Assembly (NCBI GenBank): GCA_029721435.1
Contig: CM056580.1
Span: 24,112,367-24,176,366, forward strand
DNA: 64,000 nucleotides
Reading direction: 5' to 3'
DNA from: Gymnothorax reevesii
Lineage: Eukaryota > Chordata > Actinopteri > Anguilliformes > Muraenidae
Shown: in pieces, positions 57,428 through 64,000 of the stretch
How positions within the stretch are numbered: position 1 is the stretch's first letter
How the letters are laid out: each line of letters starts with the position of its first letter
Translations under genes and position numbers: made by a program
Notes under the pieces: generated by a model
Database searches by the model: none
Seen by the model: the letters and a program-made list of their open reading frames with translations, nothing else
Told to the model about the DNA's origin: nothing

Positions 57428-60400
57428 GTGTCAAAGATCGTGTTTTAACAAAAGGGTATCTAATTGCGGACACTATCCAATTCTGGAAAAACGGTCACTG
57501 CCTCAAATTCTGGCTGCTATTGTCATTTGATTTCTCACTGTCACGGTTACAAGGCGAGGATAGATCAGGGTGACCGCCCCCCACTGAAATCAGGGGGTTT
57601 GGGAGACCTCCTCTGCGAAAATTTTTTGCATTATTTGGCAAAAAACTATGTTTTTCTGCATTATTTAGAGCATTGCTAATAGGTTGCTCTAATTCTTATG
57701 GACCAGCAGTTAAACTTTGATGGCTTTTCATTTACTTTGATCTCTGAACTTCTGGCCTATTTTTGGGACAGGCGTCTATATGGGACACGTCTTTAATTCC
57801 TTTTGAACAAAACTCTTGCCCAGCGAAGAGGGGAAACATTATCATATTCCATATTTAAACCAATGGGACTACTAATTGTGTAAAAATTGGGCTATAGTAT
57901 TGTATCACTATAAATGGCCTGACTGACCGTTGAGTGCGGAGTTCAAGTTTATCATCAAGAAGGATGAATGTCCCCGGCGTACCCACCGGCAGGGGTCGAC
58001 AGATTTTTAGAGTAGCGCACAATTGGCCATCGTGCTACAGGGTTCCAAATTGGGAAGGGACTGCCGAATTTGGGGATACAATAATAGCTTTGTTCGTTGC
58101 TCCAGCGCCTCCTGTTGGCCAGACGGGCGCTTGTCAGGAAGACTCTGGGTTTGTTCATGTCCGGGTATCCTCCGCCCTTGTTTTGAACTCATGAGGATTC
58201 AACCAGTGAGTGTATAAGAATCAGTGGTTGACAGGCACGTGCTTCGGAGGAGAGCCGTGAACTGTCCTCACTATCCTGAGTTGGCAGCAAGGGGTCGCAT
58301 ACGAGCAAGCTTTGTACATAGTTCACTAATTGGGCATTCCAGATTCGGGTGGGATTGGAGATGCCAAATTAAAAAAAAATAAATAAAAAATGTGTCCCAG
58401 TCTTTCACAATCGGGATAATCTTCTTGGTGCACCCAGAGATCAAAAACTGTGTCAAAAATTCATCAAGGAAATATCTATGTCATTTCAAACAACATTTGG
58501 ACAGAAATTTCAAGATTATTAAAGAGATATTAATTTTTTCTTTGAGGCATTTCGATTAGCCTTTACAAGTAGCTCAAATGCAATTTTCTTTAGAATAGGC
58601 TAACAGTTTGCTTTCAGTTTTTCTTTTCTTTTTGTATAAGAATATTATTTGGTGTTATTAATGATTATTAAAGCAACAGAATGCAAATAATGTTTATCAC
58701 TATTAGGATGAATATAATATAAATGTTGCATGTCGCATGATTTTTGCTTTAGCTGTGAGGTACAGTATATGAAATTCCAAATTCATTCGTCTGTGATCTC
58801 TGTGCTGAGAACAGCCTCAGAGAAAAATGGTATCGGGCTATTCTTGATTTTGTAAATAAACAAGATTCATTAAGGCATGTGTCTTGCCATTTTCAAAGTC
58901 ATTGCATTAAGCTGACTTGCATTCTATTGGCTTGTATTCTATTGGCTTTCAGAGGCTACCGCTGCGAGCCATCTGTTATAACCAAGCAATGTTACATAAA
59001 GTATTAAAGTCTCTCAGAGTTAAAACAGTAGTAGCCTATGTTTGAGCACACAAAAACAGGCTTAATTCAATTTTATAGGTTCTTTTAATGTCAGAATGCT
59101 TTTTTCACATATCAAAGAACCAGTTACTGGAAAAACAATTTTTTGTGTCATATATATATAAACTTAAAATGAAAACACTGGAATTGGATGCGACAGCGTT
59201 ATATGTATGTTGTGGCCGGGCATTGATGCAGGGCAGTTTTACACAGGACTCGGTGTTCAGACCCTTTTTGGCGAATTCTGATGGGTACCGATGAGGAAGG
59301 GCCTTTATGCCTGTGGAGACTGCTCGCAGCCTGGGAAGACCTCTGCTTAATGTCTCTCGTATTGCTGTTGTTGTCATCCTGCCGTTGCTTAGTGCCAGCC
59401 CTCCACTAGGGGGCTCTGCTGGATGTAGCAGACCACTGGAGAAACACACTGCTCAAGTGCATTCTTTCTCTGTTTACCACCAACGTTGTGGCCCTCATAG
59501 TCCAAGAGCCAGGGGCCATTTATTTCCCAGAAATTACCACGTGTCTAATGGGTATTTTTGGAAAGGATATACCTTGGGGCATCCAAAAATGGGATGCTTG
59601 CATTTCGCTAGCGGTGGGTCTGGTTTGTATTATCCATTTTTGACCAAAATCCGACTTCCAAAATTTGTACAAAAAAATTGGGTAGAGGTAAGGAAAATGG
59701 TGATCGCTCCTCTAAGTTTTTGACCGAAAATAAAGATCTATACGGCGAAATGTTCATATTTTTCTATAGATTTATTTGATGAATTGAAAATTTTATTTTG
59801 GTTTGACATGTAATGACCAGAGGTCAAAAGGTCAAGGACACTGTCCAAAATTCAATGGCCTATCAGGTCAGCTGGGGCTGCTAGTTGTATATTCAACAAA
59901 GCAGCCATGTGGTGCCCCTTCACAGAGCATCAGAGTACTGTGTGAGCACTTCTATCAGAAGAGAGGTTGAAGTTGGTATTTCTGTGGGAAAAAAATTAAT
60001 AAAAATGAAAGTGCTGACCTTTTTTCTTGGTCAGTTATATTTCCTTAGTGGTTTTGTTGTGTGAATATGTGTTTTGAGACTTCCATGGCTAAATGCCAAT
60101 TGGTTACTATTTTTTGGTGAATTTGTTCATTTTTGTTTGTTAATACACACAAAAAGGGCTCTGTAGGAATTTAAAAATGAGCAGTGAGTCGACAAGTTTT
60201 CTATATATGCAGCTCGGCTCTTCCGCTGGATTGAATTTTTGACAGGGTTTTCGTTTAGGTGAGAGAGTTAATGTGATTACCAGGTGCAGAGCTTTTTTTT
60301 CCTTGGGACTGTGGTTCTGAGAGCTTGTTTTTGTCACCATGATGGTTCAATGTCTCCCCCTGTGGCATTTTGTGGCATTGCAGGAAAAGTGCAATGACAT

Positions 60401-62316
60401 TTTATGGCCCGAGCACAGGAGACAAACAGATTGTGCAATCAGGGTGACTTCACTTCCATAAGCGGTGCACATGCTCTCTCCCTGGGAGTGTATGGAAGAG
60501 GACTGAACCCTGATTTTCTCTAAAGATTTTAACATTGATCGTTCAGTTTTAGGAAGAACCAGCTGGAACCGGTGCTTGGTACTGTGCTCACAGCTCTTCC
60601 CTGTATTATCGGTTTGCTGCACTGCTGCAGTGCTGAGCTGCTGTGTTGTCTTGTCACGTCTTACGACTGCTTTTGCTTAAGGATAAGTTTTTATTGAGGC
60701 ATGTAATTTGTGCTCGGTATTAAAATAATTTTAGTATTCATCTGAGTTCAATAGCCATTTCTCTTATTCATTATTTTCATTTGAATGGCAAATCATTACC
60801 TCATTATGCTATATGCTTATCTGTGAAATAACCAGTGATACCAGAATATTGTATTATGCTGGCTATGAATTTTGGCCAGGTTTATGAGTGCAGCAGGTAA
60901 AAACTTATAAACTGGTGTTTCACTTCTTGTAAATGAAAGCGATATGGGTTTGGTTCTCCTGTGACCAGACTGACCTTTCTAAATTGCTACAAATGGAAAG
61001 GTACTGCATGAAGTCTGTTGAAACTTGGCAAATCATAGATCAGACAGTGGTCAGCCTAAACTAGTCCGCTTATCAGTGCTTCATTTCTCCTCCCCGTCTC
61101 ATCACAGGGGGCTTGTCGTCATCCTCGGAGGGTGGTTCCACAGTGGTTCGGTACAGGAAGGACCAGCGGCCCAACTCCCTGCCCATCCAGCCCTTCACTC
61201 TTCATCAGCAGCTTGGACACCAACAGGGGAAGCTCCTGAGACCCCTCCTCACCGAGTACGTCAACAACATGCAGAGCCGAGCGGGGCAGGAGGGGGCCCG
61301 TGAGCGGCCCTCGGAGGAGCAGCTACGCAGACAGGCCCCCGGCCCCGGCTCCATCCGCCCTTCTCCGCTGGGCAGCTATTCCCCTGTCCGGCAACAGGGG
61401 GAGCTGCGCTCCAGGCCCTGCTCCGCCTGCTCTCCAAGCCCCCGTCCCCCTCGAAGCCTCTCGTGCCCCCTAACGGCCGGCCTCCACCCTGTGTGCCCCT
61501 CCCCTGGGGGGCTCGGACCAGCCCCTGAACCCACACTCCAGCAGGCACCTCCTCCCCCGACCTCCCCTCCGCCCCAGTGGACGAGGGATCCGCCCACCAC
61601 CGAGAAGCCTGTAAACCGCCTCCACTCTGATTTTGTGCCTCCAGCTGAATTCAGCCCACTGGATCATGGAGACCCTGCCCAGCACTGCAGTGAAGGGGGC
61701 ACAGCCAAGCAGAGCTGCTGTTCAGGACCCAGGCCTGCCAATGGTAGGTGTCTACCAATCTGCCTGCTTGTCCTTAATCCAGGAAGTTTCATGGTTTTGT
61801 TCTTTTATGGGTTTTATTAGTGTTAACTTGCATGTATTGATATATGTATAACCTCTTTCAGAGGACTCATTAAGATTAACATGACTAATCTGCACAATAA
61901 TGAGCTGAAAGCTGACTTACTCTGTAAATCTTTACTAATGTTCTTTTTCCTGCCTGCATGGGACAATCCTGCTACCCCTTATATTCTTCTGTTCTCTTTA
62001 CCTTTTTGTTTGTTATTTTTTCTTGTCTTTTCTGCCCTGTTCTCTCTTTTTGTTCTTTCATTTAACTTTCCCATCTTTCTATCTCTTGCATGCTTGTCTA
62101 TCCTGTTACCCTTCCCAGTGCACCACCTGTCACCACAGGCTCTGAAATGGCGGGAGTACCGCCGTAAGAACCCTCTCGGCGTGGAAAGGGCCAGCGGTAG
62201 CAGCTCTGTCCCCTTGTCCAGCAGCCTGGATGGTAGGAGGGGTGAGGGCAGGCTGGCTCGCCAAAACGTGTTCGATTTCCCAGCATCCTTCAGCCATGCC
62301 CACAGCCGACAGAATG
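51293..62316 (+). CDS. rusc2: RUN and SH3 domain-containing protein 2 (iporin), 5' four coding exons
   Basis: RUSC2 is a cytosolic scaffold reported to bind Rab1 and GM130 and to act in Golgi-derived and ATG9A vesicle traffic. The start [20 protein letters not shown] is almost identical to the human start. Further matches are [26 protein letters not shown]-like [86 protein letters not shown] and [19 protein letters not shown]. The four exons give 2743 nt, about 914 residues of a protein of roughly 1500. The window holds only the long Ser/Pro-rich disordered half. The RUN and SH3 domains are encoded to the right. No lesion is seen. Confidence 0.94.
52688..53068. other. rusc2: rusc2 intron 1 of the coding region
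   Basis: 381-bp intron, GT...tcctgtag, starting with a TG-rich stretch. Confidence 0.85.
53069..53582 (+). CDS. rusc2: rusc2 coding exon 2
   Basis: Acceptor cctgtag before 53069 and donor gtaaga at 53583, ending in phase 1. It encodes [20 protein letters not shown], then [30 protein letters not shown] and [14 protein letters not shown], then [12 protein letters not shown]. Confidence 0.93.
57320..57428. repeat. (TG)n microsatellite
   Basis: Imperfect TG run with a CATGCCC interruption, the longest dinucleotide tract in the window. Confidence 0.95.
57930..58390 (+). mobile_element. tRNA-derived SINE, copy 2
   Basis: Shares with copy 1 GCGCCTCCTGTTGGCCAG, CGGGTATCCTCCGCCC, GACAGGCACGTGCTTCGGAG, GGGCATTCCAGATTC and the A-rich AAATAAATAAA tail. 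The tRNA-like head is more decayed (GGGGTCGACAGA at the B-box position). Confidence 0.8.
61108..61743 (+). CDS. rusc2: rusc2 coding exon 3
   Basis: Acceptor atcacag before 61108 and donor gtaggt at 61744, phase 1 at both ends. It encodes [51 protein letters not shown] and a long Pro-rich tract ending GPRPANG. Confidence 0.92.
62119..62316 (+). CDS. rusc2: rusc2 coding exon 4
   Basis: Acceptor cttcccag before 62119 and donor gtgctt at 62317, phase 1. It encodes [20 protein letters not shown], then [20 protein letters not shown] and [14 protein letters not shown], matching human RUSC2 up to the exon end (RLNG). Confidence 0.92.
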
Positions 62317-64000
62317 GTGCTTTTACTCATAGTAGTCCTACTTTGGGGGGGAGGGAGAAGGGCTGGTTATTGTTCAGAAATTTTCTATACAAGTACCGAT
62401 ACTCAGGGCTGGCATTAAGCAAAAATAACGTCTCTAGAAGTCTGTAGAATCATGTAGCATTTTGCAGAAATGTGTGACGAGTAGCAGGAAGTAGCAGGAA
62501 AGAAAAAGTGAGGCAGTTAAAATTCCTTTCCAGCTTGCTTGCTCTCTTACCCTGACTAAAACCTTGATTCTTCACTCCACGTCCACCAGCAGTTCATTCG
62601 CCAGATCACAAAAACCCTACAACATGGAAATATTGCTTTCACCGGAGGCAGAATAATCTGGAAATCTCGGAACGGATTTAGGGCCGTGAGTAGTTGGGGA
62701 GAATACAGTGATTCCGTGATTTTTTAAATAATAAAAAAAAAAGAAAAACAAAGAAAGGAAACGCAAGACATCTCTAGTGAATTGTTTTTTAAGCAATTTT
62801 AGCACGAGTTAATTGTTTTTGTTTGGGCACTTGGTAGAAAGGAGTTACTTTGTATGTGGTGCTGCATTACAAACTGAGGGTTTTTAGCTGCGACCAAGCA
62901 GCTCTATGAACGCTTCTGTCTGTCTGTCTGTCCGTCTGTGCCACCTTTTTGACCATGTTCCTGTCGTCGTATCATCATGAAATTTTCAGGAGTCATTGAC
63001 CTTCACCAAAGTGATGTTCATGCACAAGGTCGAGGTCAAAGGTCAAGTTCACAGAGGTCACGACCTTGTTTGCGGGTTTTCGCGCTGTAACTCCAGTTAG
63101 AATTCATGGATCGCTATGTAATTTTGGAAATAGCTTCTAGGCATTGAGGAGGTATTCCCTATTGTTTTTCAAGGTCATCCATCAAATCCCAAGGTCACAA
63201 AGGCAAAAAAAGTGTCAATTTTGCTCGATTTTATGGTTTTCGCACCGTAACTCAAGTTTAATTCAATGAATGGCTCTGAAATCTTACAACAAGCTTCTTG
63301 GTATAGAGGAGGGGTTCCCTATTGATTTTCAAGGTCATCTGTCGAATCCCAAGGTCACACCGGTCAAAAAAGTGTGGATTTTGCCCCAATTTCACTGTTT
63401 TCGCACCGTAACTCCACTTCAACTTGATGGATGGCTATTACATCTTAGAACAAGCTTCTTGGTACAGAGGAAGGGTCCCCTATTGATTTTCAAGGTCATT
63501 TGCCAATTTCGAGATCACACTTGTACAAGAAACCACCAGTCATGGACACTAGGCCACGTGACGGATGCTAGGCGAGGTCGCAGCTATTAGATCCTTCTGA
63601 TCCACTTGTTCTCTCTTTGACCTGCACTGGAAGTGTATTGACTGAGCAATTTTCTCTTGTGAGGAGGGAGTATAACTGAAATGTTTTGTTGAACTGAACT
63701 GGCTGCAGTTACCCATTTTCTTTTCAGCTGAATGCTTCAGAGAAGTGAACTTTTGTTTTTGTGAATGGAGAACGAATGAACTGAATTGTTTTGATGTGAA
63801 ATGTGAACTGTATGTGGTACAAAACCCGTACCGGATCTATGAGTCGGGGTCAATTTGTTTGCTATCTGTTTGAAAAGTGCGTGTTTACTGATTTTGCTAC
63901 ATTTGGGAAATTTGTCGGTGTGAGGGTGTATGATGTTTAAAAAAGAAACCAAAACACTGTGATGGCTGCTGGAAAATGGACACCAAGAGAAGCGGCCAGA
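62317..64000. other. rusc2: rusc2 intron, continues beyond window
   Basis: No further coding exon recognised. A (TCTG)n patch at about 62918-62940 and the 160-bp tandem repeat at 62990-63520 are the only structures seen. Confidence 0.6.
62990..63520. repeat. ~160-bp tandem repeat rich in AGGTCA half-sites, ~3 units
   Basis: Units are marked by TTTTCGCRCYGTAACTC at about 63077, 63237 and 63398 and by TTTTCAAGGTCAT at 63166, 63326 and 63487, giving a spacing of 160-161 bp. Each unit has several GGTCA half-sites. Confidence 0.85.

Larger units (their letters stand above)
53583..61107. other. rusc2: rusc2 intron, 7.5 kb
   Basis: No coding sequence recognised. Holds a T run at about 55200-55217, a (TG)n at about 57320-57428, a SINE at about 57930-58390 and an AGGTCA-rich patch near 59818-59842. 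Confidence 0.6.

Noticed and set aside
61881..62118. N-terminal part of the long frame running into rusc2 exon 4
   Set aside because: It is the preceding intron (T/C-rich, before the acceptor at 62118). The homology to RUSC2 starts only at HLSPQALKW.
62580..62700. Possible fifth rusc2 coding exon
   Set aside because: The translation does not resemble the expected QAVKPLPL-type segment and no in-phase acceptor/donor pair fits.

Overview
The window is vertebrate nuclear DNA, almost certainly from a ray-finned (teleost) fish. Exons are short with GT-AG introns, the intervening DNA is AT-rich, and it is full of fish-type Tc1-like elements, hAT and TTAA-target MITEs, a tRNA-derived SINE, a LINE fragment and (TG)n microsatellites. 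I cannot name the species. All calls come from reading the sequence and from remembered protein families. No search was run.

Two large protein-coding genes lie on the + strand, and both run off the window. (1) 322-18648 holds the last 17 recognisable coding exons of an ATP8B-type P4-ATPase (phospholipid flippase), from the M3-M4 hairpin to the stop codon. The exons join in phase into 927 codons plus stop, and every catalytic motif is present. The closest remembered relatives are ATP8B2/ATP8B5, and the neighbouring gene points to atp8b5. (2) 51293-62316 holds the first four coding exons of rusc2 (iporin), from the start ATG through the conserved [18 protein letters not shown] segment. The RUN and SH3 domains must lie beyond the right edge. 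The order ATP8B5-RUSC2 matches human 9p13.3 as I remember it, where ATP8B5 is a pseudogene.

The ~32.6 kb between the two coding regions (18649-51292) contains no gene I can support. It is intergenic DNA and probably a long 5' intron of rusc2. It holds a Tc1 copy interrupted by a fragment of the MYG1 exonuclease gene (22577-23503), a CpG-rich promoter-like stretch (26.2-28.0 kb), Tc1 copies at 31.4-33.0, 34.8-35.1, 35.1-36.4 and 42.2-43.7 kb, a reverse-transcriptase fragment (33.15-34.74 kb), several fold-back MITEs, and a 1.9-kb array of a 24-bp minisatellite (48.8-50.8 kb) that ends about 0.5 kb before the rusc2 start exon.

The most notable points are: the MYG1 first-exon fragment inserted in a Tc1 element with an 8-bp target duplication; an atp8b5 intron that is about 94% one Tc1 copy carrying two further insertions; the higher-order duplication inside the 24-bp array; a MITE whose centre has grown into a 32-bp tandem repeat; and an unusual repeated SPTGR-like tail on the flippase. 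I found no prokaryotic system, CRISPR array, rRNA or free-standing tRNA.
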